Below, piece after piece: positions 17,334-26,291 of a DNA stretch of 64,000 nt; within the stretch, counting starts at the first letter, position 1, and the number at the start of each line of letters is the position of its first letter. The notes under the pieces were generated by a model. It was not told where the DNA came from and searched no databases. It saw only the letters and a list, made by a program, of their open reading frames with translations. The stretch is from Bacteroidales bacterium (GTDB taxonomy: Bacteria > Bacteroidota > Bacteroidia > Bacteroidales > UBA1715). The position numbers and the translations under genes were made by a program. The stretch covers positions 62,001 to 126,000 of the forward strand of contig JADKDL010000013.1 of the NCBI GenBank assembly GCA_016714605.1, in the 5' to 3' direction.

Positions 17334-17406
17334 GCCGATGTAGCTCAGTTGGTAGAGCAGCTGATTTGTAATCAGCAGGTCGTGGGTTCGAGCCCCTCCA
17401 TCGGCT
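17334..17406 (+). tRNA. tRNA-Thr (TGT)
   Basis: 73 nt; acceptor GCCGATG/CATCGGC with discriminator T; D-loop AGCTCAGTTGGTAGAGC; anticodon loop TTTGTAA (TGT); T-arm GTGGGTTCGAGCCC. CCA is not encoded. First of three in one transcript. Confidence 0.96.
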
Positions 17407-17422
17407 CTCTGCAAATTTTAAA

Positions 17423-17505
17423 GGGGAGATATCAAAGCGGCCAACTGGGGCAGACTGTAAATCTGCTGTCTTATGACTTCATAGGTTCGAATCCTATTCT
17501 CCCCA
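17423..17505 (+). tRNA. tRNA-Tyr (GTA)
   Basis: 83 nt; acceptor GGGGAGA/TCTCCCC, discriminator A; anticodon stem CAGA with loop CTGTAAA (GTA); long variable arm typical of bacterial tRNA-Tyr. 16 nt after tRNA-Thr. Confidence 0.96.
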
Positions 17506-17533
17506 CAGATTTTAATTAATTATTTTTTTTATT

Positions 17534-17606
17534 GCGGGAGTAGCTCAGTCGGTAGAGCATCAGCCTTCCAAGCTGAGGGTCGCGGGTTCGAGTCTCGTCT
17601 CCCGCT
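17534..17606 (+). tRNA. tRNA-Gly (TCC)
   Basis: 73 nt; acceptor GCGGGAG/CTCCCGC, discriminator T; anticodon loop CTTCCAA (TCC); T-arm GCGGGTTCGAGTCTCGT. 28 nt after tRNA-Tyr. Confidence 0.96.
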
Positions 17607-17619
17607 CATTAGAGCATAA

Positions 17620-17649
17620 GAGCAACAAATTTTGTTGCTCTTTTTTTTT
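17620..17649 (+). terminator. Terminator of the tRNA cluster
   Basis: GAGCAACAA/TTGTTGCTC stem followed by nine T, 14 bp after tRNA-Gly. Confidence 0.93.
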
Positions 17650-17760
17650 GCCTTTTTTTTACAGCCTCAATCTCTTTTTGTTTAATATTATTGTTTCTTT
17701 GACAAAAGTCTTATACAAAAAAGATTTACTTTAAAGTATTAATTTGTTTCACCCTTGTTT

Positions 17761-17862
17761 ATGCTAAAGAGCTTTTCGTTAACTGTTTTACTATTTCTCC
17801 AAATATTCTTTTGTTTTGAAGTGTCGGCTCAAGCAGAAGGGAAATCTAAAATAGCAGGATGA
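17761..17862 (+). pseudogene. Orphan signal-peptide ORF, possible gene remnant
   Basis: A 33-residue frame whose first 24 residues are a textbook signal peptide (hydrophobic FSLTVLLFLQIFFCF, then VSAQA), followed by only about nine mature residues before TGA. It looks like the 5' end of a lost exported-protein gene. A small secreted peptide cannot be excluded. No downstream frame continues it, and the rest of 17863-18065 is AT-rich and featureless. Confidence 0.45.
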
Positions 17863-18065
17863 TCAAAATTAATATAAAGTCATTTATTTTCATCCAGTTG
17901 AGCCTATATCCTCTTACCTAATAAACAAATATAAATTGAAATTAATTGGATTTAATTTAATATTTCGGTTTTAAAAAGTATTACATATGTCCATTACACC
18001 TGTCTATTATTGAAACCAAATCAGGGCAATTTCAAGGGTATTTATCCTCAGAAAAGCATAAAAAA

Positions 18066-18134
18066 AGAGCACCTTTCAGTAGCTCTCTTTTTGTTCTTAA
18101 AAATTGAGAGGGTGACTCAAAGTCACCCCCTCAA
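18066..18134 (-). terminator. Double hairpin terminator of the T9SS cargo gene
   Basis: Read on the minus strand, first a strong stem TTGAGGGGGTGACT/AGTCACCCTCTCAA (18104-18134) followed by T5, then AGAGC/GCTCT (18066-18087) with flanking A/T-runs. The GACTCAAAGTC core is shared with the terminator at 6181. Confidence 0.85.
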
Positions 18135-18149
18135 TGAGGTAAAATAAGT

Positions 18150-21100
18150 TTATTCTTTTATAAATTTCAAAAGCAACGATTCTTTAGTATCAGAAGAAAG
18201 TTTTACAAAATAAAAGCCTTTCTCTAACTGTGAAATGTTAATGCTTGTAACTTTTTGAGTCAAAGGCTGATTTTTACTCACTTGACTACCTTTTACATCT
18301 ACAATATAAGCAGTGTAGTTGGTTTCAATATTTCCAACTTCAATATTTATTTCGTTTATTGCAGGGTTTGGAAACAAAGATGCTACTTCATTATTTATTG
18401 TTGTTGTTACAATTTTTTCATCAGAACTATTAAATTTATTTTCTGCTGAAAGTATCTCTTCTGTTTCATTAAATTCTGTACCTGATTTAAGTGAAGATGG
18501 CATTGTTACTTCACAAGTACTACCAAAATCTCCAGATTGAGTATCGGTTATAGCTCTTACTCTTATAATAATGTTAGTACGAAAAGAAATGTTGTATATT
18601 TCAGATGCTTTTATGCTAGGAGAACTAGATGTGTAGATTAAATAGTAATCCCTTGTATTATTAAAAACCCATTCGTAACCTATAGCCCCAATTACTGGTG
18701 TGCAACTAATGCTTTGCTCTAAAGATGTATATTCTTTACCGCAGTCTGATTCAATTAAAGATATTGTGGGGAATTCTGGTGTTGTAAGGCTACATGTAGA
18801 ACCAAATTCTCCGTCACCAGTACTGAAAATTGGTTTTATTCTCACTTGATATGTTTTTCCGTATTCAGGTGTGAAAATAGCATTGAATTTTACAAAATAA
18901 CTAGTAGATGTATTGAATCTCTTAGTGTATATTGCACCAGTAGGAGAGGTTACTTCCCATTCATATCCTATTGCGTTAGGAATTTGAGTGCAAAATACGC
19001 TTTGGTTTAATGCGGTGAGCGTTATACCACAATATTTTGATGTTAGAGTAGTGCCTGAATATATTACCGTACAAATAGAGCCGTAGCTTCCTGTCTTAGT
19101 ATTGGTCTTAGCTCTCACTCTTATTTCGTAATAGGTATTGTATTCTACAGGAATTATAGTAGCAAGAGTCATTGTGGTAGAACTTGAACCTTTCAGTACT
19201 GTATTTATCATACCTGTTGTTGTGTTTTTTACTTCCCATTCGTAATTGGTAGCTCCTAGTACGGTGTTGCAAACCAAAATGTCATTGGGCGATGAGAAAG
19301 TTTTGTTGCAGTATTTTTCTTGCAATGATGTAGTTGGGATTTGTGTAGGGGTATAAATAGTAAAACTTTCAGCATAATCTCCTTTCAAAGTACCAGAAAC
19401 ACCTTTTATTCTAATTTTATAAGTTCGACCATAGTCAATGCCGTTAATCATGGAAAGTTGAAAACTATTAGAACTGTTTCCTCTTAATTTTACTATACCT
19501 TTACCGGTTACAGCATCGGTTACCTCCCATTGATAATCTGAAACACAAGGCAACTTGTCACAATATATAGTATTGTTTAATGCAGTAAGGGTTGTGTTTC
19601 TGTATGCTTCCGATAATCGAGTTGGTGGAATTGTAGCCGGAGTTGTAATTGTGCAAGATCCATCAGAATTTCCGTAAGAGTTATAGAAAACCGGTCTCAC
19701 GGTTACCGTGTAAGTTTTGCCATATTCCAAAGCTGCAATTTTGTCAAGTCTTAGCGAGCTTAAATTTTTAATTATAATAGTTTTACCACTTACATTATCT
19801 ATAAAAGAATATTCATATTGAGTAGCCCCGGAAGTAGCTACGCACTTAATTGATTCTGTTAATGCCTTAATTGTAATACCACAATAAGCAGTTTGTAGTT
19901 TCGATGTAGGTATAGTTTGTGGCGTAGTTATTTGGAAAGCGCTGCCATACATGCCCCAAGTGTTATTAATTTTTGCTTTTACTTCAACAGAATATTGTGT
20001 GTTGAAGATTATTCCTGCCTCTGCCGGATTGAGTATGTTTGAAGCAGTATTCGTTTCATAGGTAATTACTTCTGTACCGCTTGTAAATCTCCAAGTATAA
20101 TTAGTTGCTCCTACAACCGCATCGCATGCAATAGGACTAAATATCTTTTCTAAAGTTATATTTCTGTATGGTGCTGATAGTTGCGTTGGAATTGGTAGTT
20201 CTATTAAAGCATTATTTTCAGAAATATATTCATTTCCTAATTGAAATGTATTTTTAACTTGATTAGTTTGCGGATCAAACTCAATAACTCCTTTTGTATT
20301 CGGTTTAGGAGAAATTCCATAAATTTTTCCATTATTTGCTTTAAGATTAAATTCTGTTTGTCTATCGATTAGATCTTCAAACGCATGTACTACCGTGATT
20401 TGATTTGTAGTTGATTCAAACTTGATAATCTTACCCCACGATGAAACAATACCATAGAAAACCCCATAACTAGATTCTATTAATTTTATTGGTTCAGTAT
20501 AAGGTCCTCCAAAATTATTTTCCGTAATGAATCCTTCAGTCGGCAAATTGATATATAAAAATTCTTGGTTATTCAAATTGTATTTGAAAATTTCTAATTT
20601 TTGATCAATTGAATTGTCAAAACGTTTATAAAAATAATGTCTTGCTATGTAAATATTATGGTCTAACCCTTCAACTAATGTACCTTCAATAGGTTTTGTA
20701 AAATCATGAATTATTGTAAATTTATTTGTTGACAAGTCATATTGAAATAATACACCGTAGTTATAAGCACCTCTATTTTGAGTTGTTCCATAAATTTTAC
20801 CATCAGAACCAAGAATTATATTATTTGACAATCCTATACCAAAATCAATATCAATTAAATTTCTAAATTCTTTTTTCGTAATATCATATTGGAATATACT
20901 AGAAAACTGACCAGCTTCAGCTTGTCCTACACCATATAATATGTCATTATTGCTTAAAATTAAATCAACACATCCATGAATAACACAATGTGTTGATGAA
21001 GATGTATTAGGGTCAAATTCATAAATTCCCCCTTGAATGCAACTAGTAAAGCAATTGCCAAATTGGTATCCACTAATACCATAAAATTTTCCATTTGAGG

Positions 21101-21317
21101 CTAGTAGCATTTTTTTTGATGGAAAAAATGGTATATAATCAGAATTATGGGCAGGAAAATTGTATTTTTCTGTCAGGTTTTCACCATTTCCGTCAGACTT
21201 AAATATAAGTCCTCCATTAGAGTTGCCTCCAGTTCTAATTGTCCCCCAAAACTCAGTTTGAGAAAAAATACTTGTTGATAGTACCAGAGCTACCAACAAT
21301 AAATAAATGTGTTTCAT
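18150..21317 (-). CDS. T9SS cargo protein with repeat modules and type A sorting domain
   Basis: A 1055-residue secreted protein. The ATG at 21317 gives signal peptide MKHIYLLLVALVLSTSIFSQ; an ATG two codons earlier is possible. Residues ~20-390 are GloVer-like tandem repeats (IYGTTQNRGAYNYGVLFQYD type), a likely beta-propeller. Residues ~390-960 hold six or so modules of about 95 residues, each with a Cys near YCG and another near a C-x(8-10)-Y(E/Q)W motif, ending TYxxRVRA: fibronectin-like. The last ~80 residues (SLFPNPAINEINIEV, ending KGFYFVKLSS... LLLKFIKE) are the type A T9SS C-terminal sorting domain. The protein is likely exported by type IX secretion and anchored or released at the cell surface. 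Confidence 0.88.
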   Translation of the reverse strand: MKHIYLLLVALVLSTSIFSQTEFWGTIRTGGNSNGGLIFKSDGNGENLTEKYNFPAHNSDYIPFFPSKKMLLASNGKFYGISGYQFGNCFTSCIQGGIYEFDPNTSSSTHCVIHGCVDLILSNNDILYGVGQAEAGQFSSIFQYDITKKEFRNLIDIDFGIGLSNNIILGSDGKIYGTTQNRGAYNYGVLFQYDLSTNKFTIIHDFTKPIEGTLVEGLDHNIYIARHYFYKRFDNSIDQKLEIFKYNLNNQEFLYINLPTEGFITENNFGGPYTEPIKLIESSYGVFYGIVSSWGKIIKFESTTNQITVVHAFEDLIDRQTEFNLKANNGKIYGISPKPNTKGVIEFDPQTNQVKNTFQLGNEYISENNALIELPIPTQLSAPYRNITLEKIFSPIACDAVVGATNYTWRFTSGTEVITYETNTASNILNPAEAGIIFNTQYSVEVKAKINNTWGMYGSAFQITTPQTIPTSKLQTAYCGITIKALTESIKCVATSGATQYEYSFIDNVSGKTIIIKNLSSLRLDKIAALEYGKTYTVTVRPVFYNSYGNSDGSCTITTPATIPPTRLSEAYRNTTLTALNNTIYCDKLPCVSDYQWEVTDAVTGKGIVKLRGNSSNSFQLSMINGIDYGRTYKIRIKGVSGTLKGDYAESFTIYTPTQIPTTSLQEKYCNKTFSSPNDILVCNTVLGATNYEWEVKNTTTGMINTVLKGSSSTTMTLATIIPVEYNTYYEIRVRAKTNTKTGSYGSICTVIYSGTTLTSKYCGITLTALNQSVFCTQIPNAIGYEWEVTSPTGAIYTKRFNTSTSYFVKFNAIFTPEYGKTYQVRIKPIFSTGDGEFGSTCSLTTPEFPTISLIESDCGKEYTSLEQSISCTPVIGAIGYEWVFNNTRDYYLIYTSSSPSIKASEIYNISFRTNIIIRVRAITDTQSGDFGSTCEVTMPSSLKSGTEFNETEEILSAENKFNSSDEKIVTTTINNEVASLFPNPAINEINIEVGNIETNYTAYIVDVKGSQVSKNQPLTQKVTSINISQLEKGFYFVKLSSDTKESLLLKFIKE

Positions 21318-21323
21318 AAGCAT

Positions 21324-21704
21324 TTTGTGTTTAAGTAATTAATAATTAATTATTTATATAAATTTAAAAACGAGGTTTGTGTGTTACAAACCGATAGTTT
21401 AAAAATTTTATTTTTATGTTTTTATATCATTTTGCTGTTTTAGCCCCAAAAAGCAAAAGATTTTACAATAATATGATATTTTGTTAATTCTCCAAAATAA
21501 TTATTGTTATTTATTTATGAATTTTTTGCAAATATTTTTTTGTATTGCAATAAAAGGCGAAATTCATTAATTTTCAAAATACATGTTTGTATAGAATTTA
21601 TTTAGTTTATCTACACATTAATATATTTCACAGCACAACTATTGGTTGACCTTTTTTTCATTTTCAGGACAACAAACAGGATAATTAGATTTTGCCACAT
21701 CCAC
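21324..21704. other. AT-rich intergenic region
   Basis: The upstream region of the T9SS cargo gene. Poly-A/T stretches only; no coding frame, repeat or RNA is recognised. Confidence 0.6.
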
Positions 21705-21746
21705 AAAAAAAAGAGAGCCACCTTTTAGCAACTCTCTTTTTTTTTG
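21705..21746 (-). terminator. Terminator downstream of the DUF721 gene
   Basis: AGAGAG/CTCTCT stem with a loose 14-nt loop, flanked by A8 and T9. Bidirectional in form. Confidence 0.7.
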
Positions 21747-21808
21747 ATTCTATATATTACTATAAATATGTTATATTATATTATATTCAACATTCAACAT
21801 TTCCCTTT

Positions 21809-22099
21809 TCACCTTATCACAATATCCTTTATAATTTCTTCGCCCGACATCCTATTAATTTTATCAATAAGACCACTTTTTATCATAAGTAGTTCATTGC
21901 GAACTAATGAGGAATTAATTTGCAAAAATAAAATCTCTTTATTAATATAGATATTGGTTGTAACTCTTGATATGGTTAATCCTACAATCTCATCCCATTG
22001 ATTTATAATGCGCATCTCTTTGCGCTTTCTATCTAATCCCCAGTGCTTAAAAAATGAGTCAACCATTTCGTTAATAGTCTGTGTATTAGATTTTCTCAT
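21809..22099 (-). CDS. DUF721 (DciA-like) protein
   Basis: A 96-residue protein: basic N-terminal helix (NEMVDSFFKHWGLDRKRKEMRI), then NQWDEIVGLTISRVT and a beta hairpin LFLQINSSLVRNELLMIK, the usual DUF721 pattern. DUF721 includes DciA, which helps load the replicative helicase in many bacteria; the short Bacteroidota form has no demonstrated role. In Bacteroidota it often lies near recF; here it follows the M48 protease gene on the same strand, 47 bp after its stop. Confidence 0.85.
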   Translation of the reverse strand: MRKSNTQTINEMVDSFFKHWGLDRKRKEMRIINQWDEIVGLTISRVTTNIYINKEILFLQINSSLVRNELLMIKSGLIDKINRMSGEEIIKDIVIR

Positions 22100-22146
22100 G
22101 TTTTTGCAATTAGGTTACATTTGGTTAAAAATTGTATGAACTTTTT

Positions 22147-23389
22147 TCAGTCCTTCTTCCCTTGCATATTCCTTATTCTCTGCAACAACGGTGGATGCGA
22201 GTAGTGAAAAAATACATAAATAGGATGTGGAGTAAGGTTACTCAAATTCTTTTCAGACAGTTTTTTCAGTGCCGAAATTAGATGTTCTGCCCCAAAATTG
22301 TTTTTTGCATATAAATCGGCCTGATATTCATTTTTTCTAGAAAATATATTTATAAACATGCTTATTACAAATGAAAGTGGACTGTACAACATTCCAAAAG
22401 CTATGAGTGCCAAGGTGTATACTATGATTTTCTGAACCTAAAGCCAAAGACAGACTTGGCTCATTTATAAACCTTCCTAAAATATAAAACATCACCCCGG
22501 TTTGAAACAGTGAAATGAATATCATAGACAAGGTATGTTTGTGTTTATAATGCCCAATTTCATGAGCCAATACTGCAACTATTTCATTATCTGTTAATTC
22601 ATTTTTAAGTGTATCAAACAATACAATTCTTTTTTTAGATCCTAAGCCGGTAAAATAGGCATTTGCTTTTGTAGATCTTTTTGAGCCGTCTATCACAAAT
22701 ATATTAGAAAGAGTAAACCCTGCCTTCTGACTAAATGCCTGTATTGCATCTTTCAGAGTGCCGTCTTCTAAAGGCGTTTGTTTGTTGAAAAGGGGTACAA
22801 TAAGGTTTGAATAAAACATTGCCATAAAAATCATAAATCCACCAACAAGCAACCATGCCCATATCCAAAAAGTGGTGTTATATAAGGTTATAAGCCAGAT
22901 AATTGCAGCAAGTAAACCGCCGCCTATAAGCGCACCTATCAACCACGATTTAATTTTGTCAAAAATAAATGTCTTCACCGTCGTTTTATTAAACCCGAAT
23001 TTTTCTTCTATTACAAAGGTGCTGTATATAGAAAATGGAGTATTCAAAATGTCTGATATAAATAATAAGATACCAAAAAAACAGAGTGCCAAGAGTATAG
23101 GTTGGCTAGTAATTTCTGTTCTTATGTAATCATCAAGTATTGCAAAGCCGCCAAAAGCAAACATAAGAAGTATCAACGCCAAACTGAAACTAGAGGTGAT
23201 AAAACTAAATCTGCCCGTTTCTTTTTCATAGTTTTGCTGTTTCTCGTACTGAGCTGCATCATATATTCCGGTAAGCTCTTCAGGTATCGGACTATTTCGT
23301 TTACTGGCATTTAGATAGTCTAATACTCGTTCAAGAATATAGTCAAAAACAAGAAATCCTATGATAATATAAAGTAAAGTAGTATGCAT
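22147..23389 (-). pseudogene. M48 (Ste24-like) membrane zinc protease, frameshifted
   Basis: A Ste24/CAAX-protease homologue in two overlapping frames: 23389-22337 (N-terminal membrane part and HEIGHYKHKH zinc motif) and 22413-22147 (last membrane helix, third zinc ligand in RKNEYQAD, and the C-terminal SHPPLLQRI). The break lies near 22413-22425, just after LGSENHSIHLG; both frames agree with the family on either side, so one indel restores about 413 residues, the usual length. The enzyme cleaves peptides at the membrane. No stop codons or other damage are seen, so a sequence error or a very recent mutation is more likely than old decay. Confidence 0.85.
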
Positions 23390-23602
23390 TGTCTGTATTT
23401 TTTATCATGCAAAAGTAAATAAAAAAAAGTAATTTGTGAATCTTGTAAAATAAATGTTTCATTTATACGTAAAGAGATTGTTCATGATGCTCAGTTTCTA
23501 ATAGATATGAAACATACATGAAAATATAATTTTTTTACATAAATAAATGATTCAGAATGAATTTATACCAAAAATTATCCGTCTCAATAACATCTGCCGT
23601 AA

Positions 23603-23664
23603 AGAAAATTCACGAATTTTCTTTGCTATGAACATTAACCGTAAAGAAAATTCATGAATTTTCT
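23603..23664. repeat. Two near-identical 20-bp palindromes
   Basis: AGAAAATTC-ac-GAATTTTCT at 23603-23622 and AGAAAATTCATGAATTTTCT (perfect) at 23645-23664, each preceded by CCGTAA, 42 bp apart. They lie between the divergent M48 and bamD genes and could be a paired operator or a small repeat. Confidence 0.75.
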
Positions 23665-23769
23665 CTACAAATTAACTCATTTTCAAATTTTCAAATTAAT
23701 TTTTAAGAGTTAATTTTACAATGTGAATAATATTTTCAAAAAAAATAGAAATTACTGAAAGATGTTTAC

Positions 23770-23777
23770 TAAATTTG
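23770..23777 (+). promoter_or_regulatory. -7 box (TAAATTTG) of the bamD operon
   Basis: TAAATTTG lies 17 bp before the ATG at 23795. A frame opening at 23762 would start inside this promoter, so the later ATG is taken as the true start. Confidence 0.6.
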
Positions 23778-23794
23778 CATCCTTATTTATAGAT

Positions 23795-24595
23795 ATGAAG
23801 TATTGGGGTTTAATAGTAATAGTAGTAATGTTGTTTTTTTCTTGCGAGAGCAAGCATCAAAAACTACTAAAAAGTAATGATTACGATAAACAGTATGAAG
23901 TAGCGCTTCAGCTTTTCAATGAATCAGATTATCAGAAGTCTCAGCAATTGTTTGAAGGCTTGGTTTCTGTGTTCAGAGGAAGCGTTAAAGGCGAAAATTC
24001 ATTATACTATTTAGCTCGTTGCCATTTCTATATGGAAGATTATATGTTGGCAGGTTATTATTTTGGTCTCTTTGCATCAACCTATCCCAATAGCGAAAAG
24101 TTAGAAGAGACACAATATTATTCAGCTCTGAGTTACTATTATGAATCGCCTAAACCAAGTCAAGATCAGGAATATACAGTTAAAGCTATAGAGGGATTTC
24201 AGGTTTTTATCAATCAGTTTCCGCAATCATCAAAAGTAGATACTTCAAACTTTTATATGTCGGAATTGAGAAAGAAGTTGGAGCAAAAAGCTTTCAATAA
24301 AGCTCAATTATATGTAAATATGAGCAACTATAAAGCTGCGGTAATTGAACTTAATAATTTTTTAAGAGAATTTCCCGATTCAGATTATAGAGAAAAAGCT
24401 CTGTTTCTTATTTTAAGTACCGGATATGAGTTGGCTTTGAATAGTGTGAGCGCCAAACAGTTGGAACGATATGAGAGTGCATTAAACAGCTATTACGACT
24501 ATATTGATGAATTCCCGAAAGGAATAGACAGCAAAGAGGCTGAAAAGATTTTTACAAATTGCAAAAAGTATATAGATAATTATAAATCATTGTAA
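23795..24595 (+). CDS. bamD: Outer-membrane assembly lipoprotein BamD
   Basis: A 266-residue lipoprotein. The ATG at 23795 gives a lipobox ending FFSC (Cys17), and an earlier ATG at 23762 would overlap the promoter. TPR-like helical repeats fill the rest (KLLKSNDYDKQYEVALQLFNESDYQKSQQLFEGL and SLYYLARCHFYMEDYMLAGYYFGLF motifs). BamD works with BamA in folding beta-barrels into the outer membrane. It heads a run of same-strand genes, bamD-rpoZ-coaBC-porD-recN, that is conserved in Bacteroidota. The stop lies 8 bp before rpoZ. Confidence 0.92.
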   Translation: MKYWGLIVIVVMLFFSCESKHQKLLKSNDYDKQYEVALQLFNESDYQKSQQLFEGLVSVFRGSVKGENSLYYLARCHFYMEDYMLAGYYFGLFASTYPNSEKLEETQYYSALSYYYESPKPSQDQEYTVKAIEGFQVFINQFPQSSKVDTSNFYMSELRKKLEQKAFNKAQLYVNMSNYKAAVIELNNFLREFPDSDYREKALFLILSTGYELALNSVSAKQLERYESALNSYYDYIDEFPKGIDSKEAEKIFTNCKKYIDNYKSL

Positions 24596-24603
24596 TATAT
24601 AAT

Positions 24604-24933
24604 ATGGATTACAAAAAAACAAAAGCAGCAAATACTACAATTACCAGATATTTAGAAGAATTAGAAAGAATTACCGGTAATGTATATGAAGCAATTTCTA
24701 TTGTTTCTAAAAGAGCAGATCAAATTTCGGTAGAATTGAAAAAAGAACTGAATCAGAAGTTAGAAGAGTTTGCTTCTTATACCGATAATTTGGAAGAGGT
24801 ATTTGAAAATAGAGAGCAAATAGAAATCTCTAAATTCTACGAGAAATTACCGAAACCAACGCTTATTGCATTGGAAGAGTTAAATACCGATCAAATTTAT
24901 TTTAGAAAGCCACAGGCATCTGACGTAGAATAA
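24604..24933 (+). CDS. rpoZ: RNA polymerase omega/Rpb6-like subunit
   Basis: A 109-residue Rpb6/omega-type protein, the Bacteroidota form: KAANTTITRYLEELERITGNVYEAISIVSKRADQISVELKKEL, followed by an acidic tail of about 55 residues longer than the E. coli tail. It aids assembly and stability of RNA polymerase. The stop overlaps the coaBC start (TAATG at 24931-24935), so the two are translationally coupled. Confidence 0.9.
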   Translation: MDYKKTKAANTTITRYLEELERITGNVYEAISIVSKRADQISVELKKELNQKLEEFASYTDNLEEVFENREQIEISKFYEKLPKPTLIALEELNTDQIYFRKPQASDVE

Positions 24934-26147
24934 TGCAACTGCAAAATAAAAAAATTTTACTTGGAATAACGGGTAGTATAGCAGCCTACAAAGCTGCGTA
25001 TCTTACCCGTTTACTTGTTAAAGAGGGTGCTATTGTAAAAATTGTAATAACTCCTTATGCCAAAGAGTTTATTACACCCGTTACCCTTGCCACACTTTCC
25101 AAGAATACAGTACTTTGCGATTTTTTTAAGCATGACGATGGTGCATGGAATAGTCATGTAGAACTAGGCTGTTGGGCCGATGTTTTTCTTATTGCACCTT
25201 GTACCGCCAGTACTATTGCTAAAATGGCTCATGGTGTATGCGATAATTTATTGCTTACCACTTATCTGTCAATGCGTTGTCCGGTTATTATTGCTCCGGC
25301 TATGGATTTAGATATGTTTTCGCATCCAGCCACTAAAGCTAATATGAAGATTTTAGAATCTTACGGTAACATGTTCATAGAGCCTGCTTCGGGCGAACTT
25401 GCAAGTGGACTCGTAGGAAAGGGTAGGATGGAAGAGCCTGAGGAAATTGTTAAAAAACTGATTTCCTTTTTTTCTGATTCTGAAAAAAAAACTTTACTAA
25501 AAAATAAAAAGATACTTATAACTGCAGGGCCTACTGTAGAAGCTATTGATCCTGTGCGTTTTATAAGTAATCATTCTTCGGGTAAAATGGGTTATGCCCT
25601 TGCCGAAGCTTTTGCTCAAAGTGGTGCAGAAGTGGTTTTAGTATCCGGACCGGTAGCTTTAAAAGTATCAAACAACAATATTAATGTTATTTCTGTCGTT
25701 TCTGCTCATGAGATGTATGAGGCTGTAATTTCTCGCATTTCAAATGCCGATGTTATTGTAATGGCAGCCGCGGTTGCCGACTATACTCCGGTAGCTGTTT
25801 TTGATGAAAAACAAAAAAGTAACAGCTCCGGTATGCAAATAGAACTTAAACCAACTATTGATATTGCTAAGAAAGTTGGTGAATTGAAAAGAGAAAATCA
25901 AATTACTGTTGGCTTTGCTTTAGAAACGCAGAATGAAACAACAAATGCTATTGAAAAAATTAAAAAGAAAAATTTCGATTTTATTGTTTTAAATTCGCTC
26001 AGAGATGCAGGTGCAGGTTTTGGGTTCGATACCAATAAAATTTCAATTATATCTAAGACACATGAAGTTAAAAATTTCGATTTAAAACCTAAAAATCAAG
26101 TGGCTAATGATATTGTTAATGAAGTTGTTCAGTACTTGAATCTGTAA
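24933..26147 (+). CDS. coaBC: Coenzyme A biosynthesis bifunctional protein CoaBC
   Basis: A 404-residue fused enzyme: N-terminal phosphopantothenoylcysteine decarboxylase (CoaC flavoprotein: LGITGSIAAYKAAYLTRLL, active-site His in WNSHVELG, PAMDLDMFSHPA) and C-terminal phosphopantothenate-cysteine ligase (CoaB: ITAGPTVEAIDPVRFISNHSSGKMG, AAAVADYTP). Usual length. It makes 4'-phosphopantetheine for CoA in the cytosol. Coupled to rpoZ by the overlap. Confidence 0.96.
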   Translation: MQLQNKKILLGITGSIAAYKAAYLTRLLVKEGAIVKIVITPYAKEFITPVTLATLSKNTVLCDFFKHDDGAWNSHVELGCWADVFLIAPCTASTIAKMAHGVCDNLLLTTYLSMRCPVIIAPAMDLDMFSHPATKANMKILESYGNMFIEPASGELASGLVGKGRMEEPEEIVKKLISFFSDSEKKTLLKNKKILITAGPTVEAIDPVRFISNHSSGKMGYALAEAFAQSGAEVVLVSGPVALKVSNNNINVISVVSAHEMYEAVISRISNADVIVMAAAVADYTPVAVFDEKQKSNSSGMQIELKPTIDIAKKVGELKRENQITVGFALETQNETTNAIEKIKKKNFDFIVLNSLRDAGAGFGFDTNKISIISKTHEVKNFDLKPKNQVANDIVNEVVQYLNL

Positions 26148-26291
26148 TTTTAATTTGCTAATTTTTTTCGTGTTTTAATAATTTTGATTCTTTTATATTT
26201 TATTTTGTAAATTTTCAAAAAAAGAGATAAAGTAGCTTTTGCAAATAAAATTTTCTAATTTTCAAATTTTCAAATTTTTAATTCATTACAG

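Noticed and set aside
17334..17606. tRNA cluster as an integration site for the defence island
   Set aside because: The island lies 11 kb away and no integrase or tRNA 3'-end duplication is seen next to it.
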